Below are positions 26,049 through 35,079 of a stretch of 64,000 nucleotides of DNA, piece by piece (positions within the stretch are counted from its first letter, which is position 1; each line of letters begins with the position of its first letter). Source of the DNA: CAUSWF01 sp963535465 (GTDB taxonomy: Bacteria; Bacillota_I; Bacilli_A; RF39; UBA660); assembly GCA_963535465.1 (NCBI GenBank), contig CAUSWF010000004.1, positions 1 through 64,000 on the forward strand, read 5' to 3'. The translations under genes and the position numbers were made by a program. The notes under the pieces were generated by a model. It ran no database searches and was not told where the DNA came from. It saw nothing but the letters and a program-made list of their open reading frames with translations.

Positions 26049-26727
26049 TAAAAGTAATCTATGTAAAACTGAATTTATAAAATATCAAAAAGAACTAGAA
26101 AAGTTCAAAATAAAAGATCAAGAAGTAATATTATGCCCAGCTGATATAAATATCGCATTATTTAATTTATCAAATATAATTCTTGGAGCACAAAATGTTA
26201 GCTCTTATAATGAAGGACCACATACAGGAGAAATATCTTCTAAAATGTTAAAATCATATGGAGTAGAATACTCACTAGTAGGCCATAGTGAACGACGTCG
26301 TGAACAAAAAGAAAAAGATATAGATGTCCAATCAAAAATACAAGCACTACTTCAAGTAGGGATAAAACCAATACTATGCATTGGTGAAACAAAAGAAGAA
26401 AGAAAATCTGGCAAAGTTTTAGAAAAAATAGCGGAAGAATTGTCAGTAGCTTTTGAAGATCTAACAAAAGAAGAAATAGATGGTATAGTAATTGCATATG
26501 AACCACTATATGCAATAGGTACAGGAGTAGTACCATCTCTAAAGGAAATAGAAGAAGTATTATCATTTGTAAAAGAAAAATATAAAGAAAATAAACTATT
26601 ATACGGAGGAAGCGTAAATCTAGACACATTTAAAAAATTAAAGAACAGCTCATTAATAGATGGATATTTATTAGGAAGTTTAAGCTTAAAAGTAGGAGAA
26701 TTGAAAGAATTTATAAAAAAGATTTAA
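26032..26727 (+). CDS. tpiA: triosephosphate isomerase
   Basis: Tpi interconverts dihydroxyacetone phosphate and glyceraldehyde-3-phosphate. The catalytic residues are in place: K7 (NNKSN, where most have NWKMN), H85 (VGHSERR) and E157 (AYEPLYAIGTG). Phosphate loops YGGSV and the final glycine-rich region are present. At 231 residues it is about 20 shorter than usual, and its sequence is somewhat diverged. It is the last gene of the pgk-led cluster and ends at a terminator. Confidence 0.95.
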   Translation: MLVLNNKSNLCKTEFIKYQKELEKFKIKDQEVILCPADINIALFNLSNIILGAQNVSSYNEGPHTGEISSKMLKSYGVEYSLVGHSERRREQKEKDIDVQSKIQALLQVGIKPILCIGETKEERKSGKVLEKIAEELSVAFEDLTKEEIDGIVIAYEPLYAIGTGVVPSLKEIEEVLSFVKEKYKENKLLYGGSVNLDTFKKLKNSSLIDGYLLGSLSLKVGELKEFIKKI

Positions 26728-26757
26728 GAAGATAGGGGGACTATTTTCTTTTTTTAA
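26727..26757 (+). terminator. terminator after tpiA
   Basis: AGAAGATAG (26727-26735) pairs with CTATTTTCT (26741-26749, one G-T) around GGGGA, followed by a T-run. Confidence 0.82.
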
Positions 26758-26775
26758 AGAATAAAAGGAGAACTT

Positions 26776-26892
26776 ATGGAAGTCATAGTAAGAGGCAAGA
26801 AGGAAATATTGAAAAGCTTGGCAAAACAATATGAAGAGGTAATGATATCTTTGGATGTAGTTGAAGTTACATCAAAAAAAAGAGCACGATAA
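26776..26892 (+). CDS. small 5' reading frame, likely N-terminus of the Spo0A_C gene
   Basis: A 38-codon frame with an excellent AAAGGAG site seven bases before ATG 26776. It reads MEVIVRGKKEILKSLAKQ and so on, and ends at TAA 26890-26892. Near its end lies A8 (26874-26881). Loss of one A, or a +1 shift there, would join it to the Spo0A_C frame that follows without a good start of its own. I therefore take it as the real N-terminal part of that gene, separated by a frameshift that is programmed, phase-variable, mutational or an assembly error. Confidence 0.6.
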   Translation: MEVIVRGKKEILKSLAKQYEEVMISLDVVEVTSKKRAR

Positions 26893-27286
26893 AACAAGCT
26901 GTGTTTGTTTAAATATAAAAGATATTAGTATAGAAGAAGTGAGACAAGAAATAAAAAAAGAACTAATGTATTTAGGAGTACCATTATATAAAGCAGGTTA
27001 TGAGTATTTAGAAGAAAGTATTTTAACAAAAATAATAAAAGATATAAAACTTTTAACAGATATATATGAAATAGTTGCTAAAGAGAAATCTACTTCTAAA
27101 GAAAATGTAGAAGTCGCAATAAGAAGAGTAATTGAAGATTGTTTTGATAAAATGACGCCAGATATAATAGAAGAAGTATTTAGTAACACCCTATCACCTT
27201 CTAAAGATAAAGCAACTAATTTAGAGTTTATTACTATAATAGAAGATATAGTAAAAGATAAAGTATCAACTAGAAATATTGAATAA
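26861..27286 (+). CDS. Spo0A C-terminal-domain protein without receiver domain
   Basis: Residues from about 25 on match the DNA-binding domain of the sporulation master regulator Spo0A: LGVPLYKAGYEYLEESIL, then IRRVIEDCFD and KATNLEFITIIED at the positions of the Spo0A blocks. The phosphorylation (receiver) domain is absent, and no sporulation genes are seen in the window. The frame opens only with a TTG at 26861 inside the preceding small frame and has no ribosome binding site, so the true product is probably the fused one of about 173 residues. It may be a repurposed DNA-binding protein in a non-sporulating lineage. Confidence 0.72.
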   Translation: MKLHQKKEHDKTSCVCLNIKDISIEEVRQEIKKELMYLGVPLYKAGYEYLEESILTKIIKDIKLLTDIYEIVAKEKSTSKENVEVAIRRVIEDCFDKMTPDIIEEVFSNTLSPSKDKATNLEFITIIEDIVKDKVSTRNIE

Positions 27287-27337
27287 TTATAAAAATATGA
27301 TATACTAATTATAGAATATGTGAGGTGAATACATATT

Positions 27338-28612
27338 ATGGAACGTAAAATAGAAAAATTTCTACTAAAATGGAAAACAGACATTATAAGAAAACCACTA
27401 ATCCTATATGGCCCAAAGGGAGTAGGAAAAAGTTATACTACTATAAAGTTTGGACAGGAATATTATAATAATGTTGCTTATATTAATTCTGAATATAATG
27501 AAGAAGTATTAAATCTCTTTAATAAAGAAAAATCTACTAAAAAAATAATAGATATGTTGAGTGAAATGACTAATGAAGAAATACTTCCAGAAACCACACT
27601 TATAGTAATAGATAACTTAACATCTACTGTAATAGCAAAAACATTAAGATTATTTGGAAGTGAACATTCTAAATATCACATCATCGCAATCACATCAAAT
27701 AGATCTAAACTAACAGAATTTAAAGATGAAAATTTACAATTTAAGAGTATGGGTCAAATGGACTTTGAAGAATATTTGTGGGCATATAACGAAAAAGAAA
27801 TGGCTGATTTAATTAGAAAATCATTCACAAAGAAAAAAACTTTCCCATTTCATAAAGTTGCAATGAAATTATTTAAAGACTTTATTGAAACAGGAGGACT
27901 ACCTGAATTAGTTCAAGCTAAATTACTTGGCAGTAGTGAATTAGAAATAGAAATAATAAAACAAAAGAATTTAGAAGTTTATAGAAAAGAAATTTCTCAA
28001 AATAATAATTTAATAGATATACAAAGAGGATTAGAAGTATTTAATTCAATAGGGAAACAACTATTAAAAGATAACAGAAAATTCCAATACGGATTATTAG
28101 GAGAAGGAAGAAGAGCAAAAGAATATGCTTCATCTATAGAATATTTAGTAAGTAATCAATTAGCATATAGAAGCTTTAAAGTATCAGATATTAAAATAGT
28201 ATTAAGTTCAGTAAAAGAAAAAGATAGCTTTAAATTATATATGCCAGATGATGGTATGTTATATACTATGCTTCATTTAAATAGAAAGAAAGTAGAAGAA
28301 AATGAAAATATAAAAGAATTACTATATGAAAATCACATAGCACATACATTATCAGATGGAGGATATGGACTATATTACTACGCTTCTAGTGGAAAGGCTG
28401 AATTATCATTTGTAATACAAAATAGAAAAGGTGAAATAATACCAATAGAGTTAAATGTAAGAAGCAACTCCAAAGCCAAATCACTATCAGTATTTATGAA
28501 AAAATTCACTGTAAAGAAAGCATATAGAATAACAGAAAATAACTTCCAGACTAAGAAAGACATAAGATATATTCCAATATATTCTACATTTTGTTTTAAT
28601 GATAATAATTAG
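27338..28612 (+). CDS. AAA ATPase with DUF4143-type C-terminus
   Basis: A 424-residue ATPase of the AAA_14/DUF4143 family. Walker A is GPKGVGKS (about residues 25-32) and Walker B is TLIVIDNLT (about 88-96). The C-terminal part carries a restriction-endonuclease-like fold, but its usual EVDFVI...IEVK residues read ELSFVI...IELN here, so a nuclease function is doubtful. The cellular role of this common family is unsettled; members are often accessory. It has its own extended -10 near 27297-27304 and a terminator. Confidence 0.8.
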   Translation: MERKIEKFLLKWKTDIIRKPLILYGPKGVGKSYTTIKFGQEYYNNVAYINSEYNEEVLNLFNKEKSTKKIIDMLSEMTNEEILPETTLIVIDNLTSTVIAKTLRLFGSEHSKYHIIAITSNRSKLTEFKDENLQFKSMGQMDFEEYLWAYNEKEMADLIRKSFTKKKTFPFHKVAMKLFKDFIETGGLPELVQAKLLGSSELEIEIIKQKNLEVYRKEISQNNNLIDIQRGLEVFNSIGKQLLKDNRKFQYGLLGEGRRAKEYASSIEYLVSNQLAYRSFKVSDIKIVLSSVKEKDSFKLYMPDDGMLYTMLHLNRKKVEENENIKELLYENHIAHTLSDGGYGLYYYASSGKAELSFVIQNRKGEIIPIELNVRSNSKAKSLSVFMKKFTVKKAYRITENNFQTKKDIRYIPIYSTFCFNDNN

Positions 28613-28640
28613 AGTGGTATCCACTCTTTTTTGATATAAT
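28611..28640 (+). terminator. terminator, then dinB promoter
   Basis: AGAGTGG (28611-28617) pairs with CCACTCT (28621-28627), loop TAT, with a T-run. The T-run leads directly into TGATATAAT (28632-28640), the extended -10 for dinB. Confidence 0.8.
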
Positions 28641-28658
28641 AAAGTTGAGGTGATAAAT

Positions 28659-29858
28659 ATGAGAATTGTATTTCATATAGATGTAAACAATGCATTTTTA
28701 TCATGGACAGCAGTAAAACTTCTAAAAGAAGGGAAAAAAGATATAAGAAAAATTCCATCAGTAATAGGAGGAGATGAGACAAAAAGACATGGCATAGTCT
28801 TAGCTAAATCACCTGTTGCTAAAAAGATGGGTATAACTTCAGCTATGCCGCTATACGAAGCAAAAAAAATATGTAATAATTTAGAAATATATAGACCAGA
28901 TATGGAATATTATAGTGAATCTTCAAATAAATTTTATGAATATTTAAAAAAATATTCCCCAGAAATAGAAAGATATTCAATAGATGAATGTTTTTTGGAA
29001 TTAACCAACACTAAATACTTATATGATGACTATATAGCTCTAGCCTATAAAATAAAAGACGATATCAAAAACAAATTTGGTTTCACAGTAAATGTAGGTA
29101 TAGGCAATAATAAATTATGTGCTAAAATGGCAAGTGATTTTGAAAAGCCGGATAAAGTTCACACTCTAATGCATGATGAGATAGTCACTAAAATGTGGCC
29201 TTTACCAGTAGAAGACTTAATATATATAGGAAAACAAAAAGCAAAAAAACTTAAACAGATGAATATAAATACAATATCTGATTTAGCACATGTATCTGAA
29301 AAAAAGTTAAGTAAAGAATTCAAAAATCAAGCTAAACAAATGAAAGAATATGCCCAAGGTATAGATAATTCTAAAGTAGCAGAGCAAGAAGAAATAAAAA
29401 GTATAGGAAGAGAAGTAACTTTAAAATATAATACTTCCGATGAAGAAAAACTAAAAGAAGAAATATATAAACAAACAGATGAACTAGCTAGAAGATTAAG
29501 AAAAGAAAAATTATATGCAAAAAATATAGGATTGGTATATAAAGATGCTTTGTTTATATCTAAAACTCATCAAAAAGAATTAGAGTATCCAACAAATTCT
29601 ACTAAAAAAATATTTATTAACTTGATAGAACTATTCAATAAGACTTATAATAAAGAACCAATAAGACTTATAGGTGTTAGATTATCACACTTAACAAATA
29701 AATTAGAAAAACAAATATCAATATTTGAAGAAGAAAAAGAAGAAATAAATAGCATAGACAATTTAATAGATAATTTAAATAACAAATTTGGCAAGACTAT
29801 AATATCAAGCGCAACTATTAAAAAAATTGAAAGAGGTAAAAATGAAAGAAATAACTAA
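28659..29858 (+). CDS. dinB: DNA polymerase IV (Y family)
   Basis: A translesion polymerase of 399 residues. The first metal aspartate is in FHIDVNNAFLSW (residue 8) and the second acidic pair is in YSIDECFLEL (about 105-107). The helix-hairpin-helix region around YIGKQKAKKL and the little-finger domain follow. A GTG at 28650 is in frame but lies in the ribosome binding site GAGGTGA, so ATG 28659 is chosen. The NNAF motif in place of DAFF is a variant found in some Bacillota. It overlaps fhs by 17 bases. Confidence 0.92.
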   Translation: MRIVFHIDVNNAFLSWTAVKLLKEGKKDIRKIPSVIGGDETKRHGIVLAKSPVAKKMGITSAMPLYEAKKICNNLEIYRPDMEYYSESSNKFYEYLKKYSPEIERYSIDECFLELTNTKYLYDDYIALAYKIKDDIKNKFGFTVNVGIGNNKLCAKMASDFEKPDKVHTLMHDEIVTKMWPLPVEDLIYIGKQKAKKLKQMNINTISDLAHVSEKKLSKEFKNQAKQMKEYAQGIDNSKVAEQEEIKSIGREVTLKYNTSDEEKLKEEIYKQTDELARRLRKEKLYAKNIGLVYKDALFISKTHQKELEYPTNSTKKIFINLIELFNKTYNKEPIRLIGVRLSHLTNKLEKQISIFEEEKEEINSIDNLIDNLNNKFGKTIISSATIKKIERGKNERNN

Positions 29859-31350
29859 AATAGCAGAAAAACTTAATATAAAAGAATTAATACCATATGG
29901 TAAATATATGGCTAAAATTAACGATAAAAAACATCAAATGAAAAAAGGTAAATTAATATTAGTTACTTCAATTAATCCAACTCCATCTGGTGAAGGTAAA
30001 ACAACACTAAGCATAGGAATAAATGATTCATTAAATAAATTGGGATTTAATGCTATAGCTTGTCTAAGAGAACCATCCCTAGGACCAGTATTTGGAAGAA
30101 AGGGCGGAGCAATAGGTGGAGGAAAAAGTATATTAGAACCATCTGTTGATATAAATCTACATTTCACAGGAGATTTTCACGCAATAACTTCTGCCAACAA
30201 TTTAATTTGTGCAGTAGTCGATAACCATATTTATCAAGGAAATGAATTAGGAATAGATAAAGTAACTATAAAAAGATGTATTGATATGAATGATAGAAGT
30301 TTAAGAGAAGACTTTGTAATAACACCAGCATCTGACATAATGGCAATATTATGTTTATCAGAAGATATAGAAGATTTAAAAAGAAAAATTTCAAAAATAG
30401 TGGTAGGATATACAAAAGAAAATAAAAAAATAACAGTAAAAGATCTTCACATTGAAGAAGCTGCTACAATACTTCTAAAAGATGCTATAAAACCTAATTT
30501 AGTTCAAACAAAATATGGAAACCCAGTAATAGTTCATGGAGGACCATTTGCAAACATAGCACAGGGGACATCATCTGTTATAGGGACAAAGTTAGGGCTT
30601 AGTTTAGCAGATTACGTAATAACGGAAGCAGGATTCGGAAGTGATCTAGGAGGAATAAAATTCTTTGATATAAAATGTAAGAACAATAACCTATATCCAG
30701 ATGCAGTTGTATTAAATACGACAGTACAAGCGCTAAAATATAATGGAGATAATAGTCTAGAAAAAGGAATATCTAATTTAGAGTTTCATATAGAAAACAT
30801 GAGTAAATACACTTCTAACCTATTAGTCGCAATAAATAAATTTGATAACGATTTAGAAGAAGAACTTGAATATATCAAATCATTCTGCAATAAAAAAGGA
30901 ATAAAAGCATACGTTTGCACCATGTTTAAAGATGGAGAAGACGGTTGTATAGAATTAGCGCAAGCTTTAGCAGAACTTCCTGCAAATAAAAAAAGATACA
31001 CTATATATAATAAGGATGATAGTTTAATAGAAAAAATCAATAAAGTTTGTATAAATGAATTAAAAGCCCAAAAAGTAGAATTAAATGGAGAATTATTAAA
31101 AGAATTAAATTCACTACCACAAGACTTTGATATATGCATAAGCAAAACACCAATGTCTATAAGTGATAATGCAAAATTGCTAGGATATCCTAAAGGCTAC
31201 ATTGCAAAAGTAACTAATATAACAGCAAACTATGGAATAAAACTAGTAACTATACATTTAGGAAATACATTAACTATGCCAGGGCTAATAAAAGACTCAA
31301 ACTATTTAAATATGAAGATTGAAGAAGACATTATATCCGGAATAAGATAG
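29842..31350 (+). CDS. fhs: formate-tetrahydrofolate ligase
   Basis: FTHFS makes 10-formyl-tetrahydrofolate from formate, ATP and THF, feeding purine and fMet-tRNA synthesis. The P-loop region PTPSGEGKTT and the signature blocks REPSLGPVFGRKGGAIGG and HFTGDFHAI are intact. At 502 residues it is about 50 shorter than the usual 555; the loss is spread over the middle and C-terminus. The start ATG 29842 has AGAGGT upstream and lies inside the end of dinB, so the two genes are cotranscribed. Confidence 0.95.
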   Translation: MKEITKIAEKLNIKELIPYGKYMAKINDKKHQMKKGKLILVTSINPTPSGEGKTTLSIGINDSLNKLGFNAIACLREPSLGPVFGRKGGAIGGGKSILEPSVDINLHFTGDFHAITSANNLICAVVDNHIYQGNELGIDKVTIKRCIDMNDRSLREDFVITPASDIMAILCLSEDIEDLKRKISKIVVGYTKENKKITVKDLHIEEAATILLKDAIKPNLVQTKYGNPVIVHGGPFANIAQGTSSVIGTKLGLSLADYVITEAGFGSDLGGIKFFDIKCKNNNLYPDAVVLNTTVQALKYNGDNSLEKGISNLEFHIENMSKYTSNLLVAINKFDNDLEEELEYIKSFCNKKGIKAYVCTMFKDGEDGCIELAQALAELPANKKRYTIYNKDDSLIEKINKVCINELKAQKVELNGELLKELNSLPQDFDICISKTPMSISDNAKLLGYPKGYIAKVTNITANYGIKLVTIHLGNTLTMPGLIKDSNYLNMKIEEDIISGIR

Positions 31351-31397
31351 ATGTCTTTTCTTATATTGAAAATAAATAAAAAAACTTTAAAAAAAGA

Positions 31398-31426
31398 TTG
31401 ATTTATAAACTCTTCCCTGTTATAAT
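31398..31426 (+). promoter_or_regulatory. promoter of the S10 superoperon
   Basis: TTGATT (31398-31403), a 17-bp spacer and TGTTATAAT (-10 at 31421-31426) form one of the strongest promoters in the window, fitting the ribosomal genes it drives. Confidence 0.8.
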
Positions 31427-31432
31427 TATAGG

Positions 31433-31560
31433 CGTGTGACTGCTTAGATGTGCGAGGTTGCCGATACACTAGGTTAAGTTGTTAATCTGTAAAAAGAAAA
31501 ACTTAACTTTTATCGGGTTATTCGTTACGGAGCAAGTCTATACCAAGATATAGACGAAGG
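31433..31560 (+). ncRNA. structured 5' leader of the ribosomal operon
   Basis: About 130 nt separate the promoter from rpsJ. Visible elements are a GTGCGAGGTTGCCG segment in a small stem (31449-31470), a long hairpin GTTAAGTT (31473-31480) with AACTTAAC (31500-31507) followed by TTTTATC, and a perfect 7-bp hairpin GTCTATA (31536-31542) with TATAGAC (31549-31555) just before the ribosome binding site. It is likely an autoregulatory ribosomal-protein leader (L4 or S10 type). The middle hairpin could act as an attenuator. Confidence 0.6.
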
Positions 31561-31571
31561 GAGGATTCAAA

Positions 31572-31883
31572 ATGTCAAATGAAAAAATTCGTATAAGAAT
31601 TAAAGCTTACGATCATAGAGTACTTGATAGTGCTGCTAAAAAAATCGTTGAGACAGTTAAACGTACTGGCGGAGCAATATCTGGACCTGTACCATTACCA
31701 ACTGAAATCGAAAAGTTTACAATTCTTAGAGCTGTTCACAAGTATAAAGATGCACGTGAACAATTTGAAATGCGTACACACAAAAGACTTATTGATATCA
31801 AAAATCCTAGCAAGGAAACTATTGATGCGTTAGCTCACTTAGATTTACCTAGCGGAGTAGATATTCAAATCAAAACAAAATAA
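31572..31883 (+). CDS. rpsJ: 30S ribosomal protein S10
   Basis: First gene of the ribosomal superoperon. The 103 residues match S10 throughout ([21 protein letters not shown] at the N-terminus, [18 protein letters not shown] at the end). S10 is a 30S head protein and, as NusE, also part of antitermination complexes. GGGAGG precedes the ATG. Confidence 0.98.
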   Translation: MSNEKIRIRIKAYDHRVLDSAAKKIVETVKRTGGAISGPVPLPTEIEKFTILRAVHKYKDAREQFEMRTHKRLIDIKNPSKETIDALAHLDLPSGVDIQIKTK

Positions 31884-31895
31884 TAGGAGGAAAAT

Positions 31896-32615
31896 ATGAA
31901 AGGAATCTTAGGTAAAAAAATCGGAATGACTCAAGTATTTACTGAAGAAGGAATACTAATACCGGTTACTGTTGTTGAAGTAGAACCAAATGTGGTTACA
32001 CAAATCAAGACAGTTGAAAAAGATGGTTATGATGCTATTCAACTTTCTACTGGAACAAAAAGAGAAAGCTTAGCAAACAAACCTGAAATGGGTCATGCTA
32101 AAAAAGCAAACACTGAACCTAAGCGCTTCGTAAGAGAAATTAGAGGAGTAAACGTTTCAGAATATGAACTTGGACAAACTCTAAAAGCTGAGGAAGTGTT
32201 TAGCGCTGGTGAAATAGTTGATGTCACTGGGACAAGCAAAGGTAAAGGCTTCCAAGGTGTTATCAAACGCTGGAACCAAACAAGAGGTCCTATGGGACAT
32301 GGTTCACAATATCACAGAGGTGTTGGTTCAATGGGTACATTGAGACCAATGCACGTACTTAAAGGAAAGAAACTTCCTGGACATATGGGTTATGTTAAGA
32401 GTACAGTACAAAATCTAGAAATAGTATCAGTAGATACAGAAGATAATTTATTATTAATTAAAGGTAATGTTCCTGGTCCAAAGAAATCATTCGTTATGAT
32501 TCGTACAGCTGTTAAAAAGCCAACTTCAAAAAATGAAGCAAAAGCATTAATTAGCTATAAAAAGGAAGAAACACCTGAAGTTACAGTAGAAAATACTGAA
32601 ACAGTAGCAGAATAA
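31896..32615 (+). CDS. rplC: 50S ribosomal protein L3
   Basis: L3 is an early assembly protein near the peptidyl transferase centre. The 239 residues start with [14 protein letters not shown] and include the [17 protein letters not shown] loop. The final 25 or so residues ([18 protein letters not shown]) are an acidic low-complexity tail not found in standard L3. It lies 12 bases after rpsJ. Confidence 0.98.
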   Translation: MKGILGKKIGMTQVFTEEGILIPVTVVEVEPNVVTQIKTVEKDGYDAIQLSTGTKRESLANKPEMGHAKKANTEPKRFVREIRGVNVSEYELGQTLKAEEVFSAGEIVDVTGTSKGKGFQGVIKRWNQTRGPMGHGSQYHRGVGSMGTLRPMHVLKGKKLPGHMGYVKSTVQNLEIVSVDTEDNLLLIKGNVPGPKKSFVMIRTAVKKPTSKNEAKALISYKKEETPEVTVENTETVAE

Positions 32616-32619
32616 TAAA

Positions 32620-32655
32620 TTCATCATGGAAAATACACAATTTGAAAATGATGAA
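32620..32655 (+). promoter_or_regulatory. intercistronic hairpin before rplD
   Basis: TTCATCAT (32620-32627) pairs with ATGATGAA (32648-32655), directly abutting AGGAGG (32656-32661) of rplD. It may tune translation or mRNA processing at this junction. Confidence 0.45.
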
Positions 32656-32669
32656 AGGAGGAATTATTA

Positions 32670-33296
32670 ATGAAAAAGATAGAACTTTTAAATCTTAAAG
32701 GTGAAAAAGTAAAGGACATTAACTTAAAAGAAGAAGTATTTGGAATTAACCCTAACAATGCTGTTCTTAAAGATGCAATCGATGGAACAATGGCTGCATT
32801 AAGACAAGGAACACATTCAACAAAAAATCGTTCTGAAGTTCGTGGTGGAGGAAGAAAACCATGGAAGCAAAAAGGAACAGGAAATGCTCGTCAAGGATCA
32901 ATTAGAGCAGTTCAATGGGTAGGTGGAGGACGTTATGGAACTCCAGTACCAAGAGACTACAGCAAAAAGCAAAATAAGAAGGAATACAGATTAGCTTTAA
33001 AGAGTGCTTTATCATACAAAGCTATGGATAAAGAATTACTTGTTGTAGAAAACATCACATTAAAAGATGCAAAAACAAAAACAATGCTTAATTTATTAGA
33101 AACATTAAACGTTGCTGACAAGAAAGTATTAATAGTAGTTAAAGAATTTGAAGACAATTTAATATTAGCTTCAAGAAACTTAACAAATATTGCTTTAATC
33201 GCAGCAGATGAGATAAACGTTTTAGACGTTGTATCTTCAGACGTTATGCTTGTAACTAAAGAAGCATTAGAATTCATAGAGGAGGTGCTTGCATAA
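32670..33296 (+). CDS. rplD: 50S ribosomal protein L4
   Basis: L4 lines the exit tunnel, and in many bacteria it represses its own operon. The 208 residues contain the tunnel loop STKNRSEVRGGGRKPWKQKG and the VQWVGGGRYG segment. A 54-base spacer with a hairpin, the longest gap in this part of the operon, precedes it. Its stop overlaps the rplW start. Confidence 0.98.
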   Translation: MKKIELLNLKGEKVKDINLKEEVFGINPNNAVLKDAIDGTMAALRQGTHSTKNRSEVRGGGRKPWKQKGTGNARQGSIRAVQWVGGGRYGTPVPRDYSKKQNKKEYRLALKSALSYKAMDKELLVVENITLKDAKTKTMLNLLETLNVADKKVLIVVKEFEDNLILASRNLTNIALIAADEINVLDVVSSDVMLVTKEALEFIEEVLA

Positions 33297-33580
33297 TGAT
33301 GGATTTAAAATATTTAGAAATATTAAAAGCACCAGTTGTAACTGAGAAATCAGAAGCAGACAAAAATAATGGAGTATACACTTTCAAAGTAGACCCAAAA
33401 GCAAATAAAATAGAAATAAAACAAGCTATTGAGAAAAAGTTTGGAGTAAAAGTTGTATCAGTAAGAACATTAAACGTACACGTTAAAACTAAAAAAGTTG
33501 GACGTTACGCTGGATTATCAAACAGATGCAAAAAAGCTTTTGTTAAATTAGCAGAAGGCCAAACAATTAATCTTGGTTAG
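33296..33580 (+). CDS. rplW: 50S ribosomal protein L23
   Basis: L23 sits at the tunnel exit and docks trigger factor and SRP. The 94 residues show ILKAPVVTEKSEA, YTFKVDPKANKIEIKQAIEKKF and the basic loop KTKKVGRYAG. Two consecutive ATG codons (33296 and 33299) are possible starts; GGAGG lies ten bases upstream. Confidence 0.98.
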   Translation: MMDLKYLEILKAPVVTEKSEADKNNGVYTFKVDPKANKIEIKQAIEKKFGVKVVSVRTLNVHVKTKKVGRYAGLSNRCKKAFVKLAEGQTINLG

Positions 33581-33596
33581 AAGGAGGAAATAAGAT

Positions 33597-34421
33597 ATGA
33601 TAAAAACATTTAAACCTACTACACCAGGACGTAGAAAAATGACTGCTTTAGTAAATGCAGAAATTACAAAGACTACTCCAGAAAAATCATTAACATTCAC
33701 ATTAAAGAAAAATAGTGGACGTAATAACTCAGGTAAAATAACTGTTCGTCATCAAGGTGGCGGAGTTAAGAGAAAATACCGTATTATTGATTTTAAGAGA
33801 AATAAATTAAACGTACCTGGAAAAGTAGCTAGTATTGAATATGATCCAAATAGATCTGCTAATATAGCACTTATCAATTACGCTGATGGAGAAAAGAGAT
33901 ATATCTTAGCTCCACAAGGATTAGTAGTTGGAACAAAAATATCATCAGGGGAAACTGCTGATATCAAACCTGGTAATGCATTACCAATAATGAATATTCC
34001 AGTTGGAACTATGGTTCATAATATTGAACTTCGTCCAGGAAAAGGTGGAGCTCTAGCAAGAAGTGCTGGAACAAGTGCACAAATACTTGGTCGTGAAGGT
34101 AACTATGTTATGATTCGTTTATCAAGTGGAGAACAAAGAAAAGTACTAGGAACATGCATGGCAACTGTTGGAGTTGTAGGAAATGAAGATGCAGCACTAG
34201 TTAAGATTGGAACTGCTGGACGTAAACGTCACATGGGAGTTAGACCTACAGTTCGTGGTTCAGTTATGAACCCTAACGATCACCCACACGGTGGAGGAGA
34301 AGGTAAGGCACCAGTTGGACGTAAAGCACCAATGACACCATGGGGCAAACCTGCTCTTGGATTAAAGACACGTAAAAAGAAAGCTTCAGATAAGCTAATC
34401 GTTCGTCGTCGTAACGGTTAA
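33597..34421 (+). CDS. rplB: 50S ribosomal protein L2
   Basis: L2 is needed for subunit association and peptidyl transfer. The 274 residues include [19 protein letters not shown], the conserved histidine region [13 protein letters not shown] and the basic end. It follows rplW by 16 bases with its own AGGAGG. Confidence 0.98.
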   Translation: MIKTFKPTTPGRRKMTALVNAEITKTTPEKSLTFTLKKNSGRNNSGKITVRHQGGGVKRKYRIIDFKRNKLNVPGKVASIEYDPNRSANIALINYADGEKRYILAPQGLVVGTKISSGETADIKPGNALPIMNIPVGTMVHNIELRPGKGGALARSAGTSAQILGREGNYVMIRLSSGEQRKVLGTCMATVGVVGNEDAALVKIGTAGRKRHMGVRPTVRGSVMNPNDHPHGGGEGKAPVGRKAPMTPWGKPALGLKTRKKKASDKLIVRRRNG

Positions 34422-34439
34422 AAGAAAGGAGAATAACAA

Positions 34440-34709
34440 ATGGCAAGAAGTTTAAAAAAAGGTCCTTATGTATTCGAAAGATTACTTAAGAGAGTTCAAA
34501 ATTTAAATAGTACAGGTAAAAAAGAAGTTATTAAAACTTGGTCACGCCGTTCTACTATTTTCCCTGATTTTATAGGACATACATTTGCAGTTCATAATGG
34601 TAAGGAATTTATTCCAGTTTATGTAACAGAAGACATGGTTGGACATAAATTAGGTGAATTTGCATTAACACGTAAATTCGGTGGACACGGAGCTCAAAAG
34701 GCTAAATAA
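34440..34709 (+). CDS. rpsS: 30S ribosomal protein S19
   Basis: A 30S head protein of 89 residues. The start [11 protein letters not shown] and the block [23 protein letters not shown] are diagnostic, with [14 protein letters not shown] near the end. Confidence 0.98.
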   Translation: MARSLKKGPYVFERLLKRVQNLNSTGKKEVIKTWSRRSTIFPDFIGHTFAVHNGKEFIPVYVTEDMVGHKLGEFALTRKFGGHGAQKAK

Positions 34710-34728
34710 ATTAAATAGGAGGTAAACA

Positions 34729-35061
34729 ATGGAAGCAAAGGCAATTGCAAGAGGACTTAGAGTTTCACCTATTAAGACTCGCTTAGTAATCGACTTAATT
34801 CGTGGAAAGAAAGCTCAAGATGCACAAAACATCTTAGCAAATATAAACAGTAAGCCTGCAAGAATGGCAAAGAAAGCATTAGATTCTGCTATTGCAAACG
34901 CTGTAAATAATGAAGGAGCAAAAGCAACTGATTTATTCGTTACAGAAGCTAGAGTAGATGCTGGTCCAGTTATGAAACGTCACCTATTTGATTCACGTGG
35001 AAGAATTGGACATAAAGATCACAGAACAAGTCACATCGTTATAGTAGTGGCTACTAAATAA
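34729..35061 (+). CDS. rplV: 50S ribosomal protein L22
   Basis: A tunnel-wall protein of 110 residues. ARGLRVSPIKTRLVIDLIRGK at the start and the beta-hairpin loop near DAGPVMKRHLFDSRGRIG identify it. Confidence 0.98.
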   Translation: MEAKAIARGLRVSPIKTRLVIDLIRGKKAQDAQNILANINSKPARMAKKALDSAIANAVNNEGAKATDLFVTEARVDAGPVMKRHLFDSRGRIGHKDHRTSHIVIVVATK

Positions 35062-35079
35062 TATAGGAGGTAACAGGAA

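Noticed and set aside
26240..26629. A 129-codon Leu-rich minus-strand frame inside tpiA
   Set aside because: It is a shadow of the AT-rich coding strand; tpiA has its catalytic residues intact in the plus frame.
32628..32672. A 14-codon frame between rplC and rplD as a leader peptide
   Set aside because: It has no ribosome binding site of its own and its sequence is explained by the hairpin and the rplD site.
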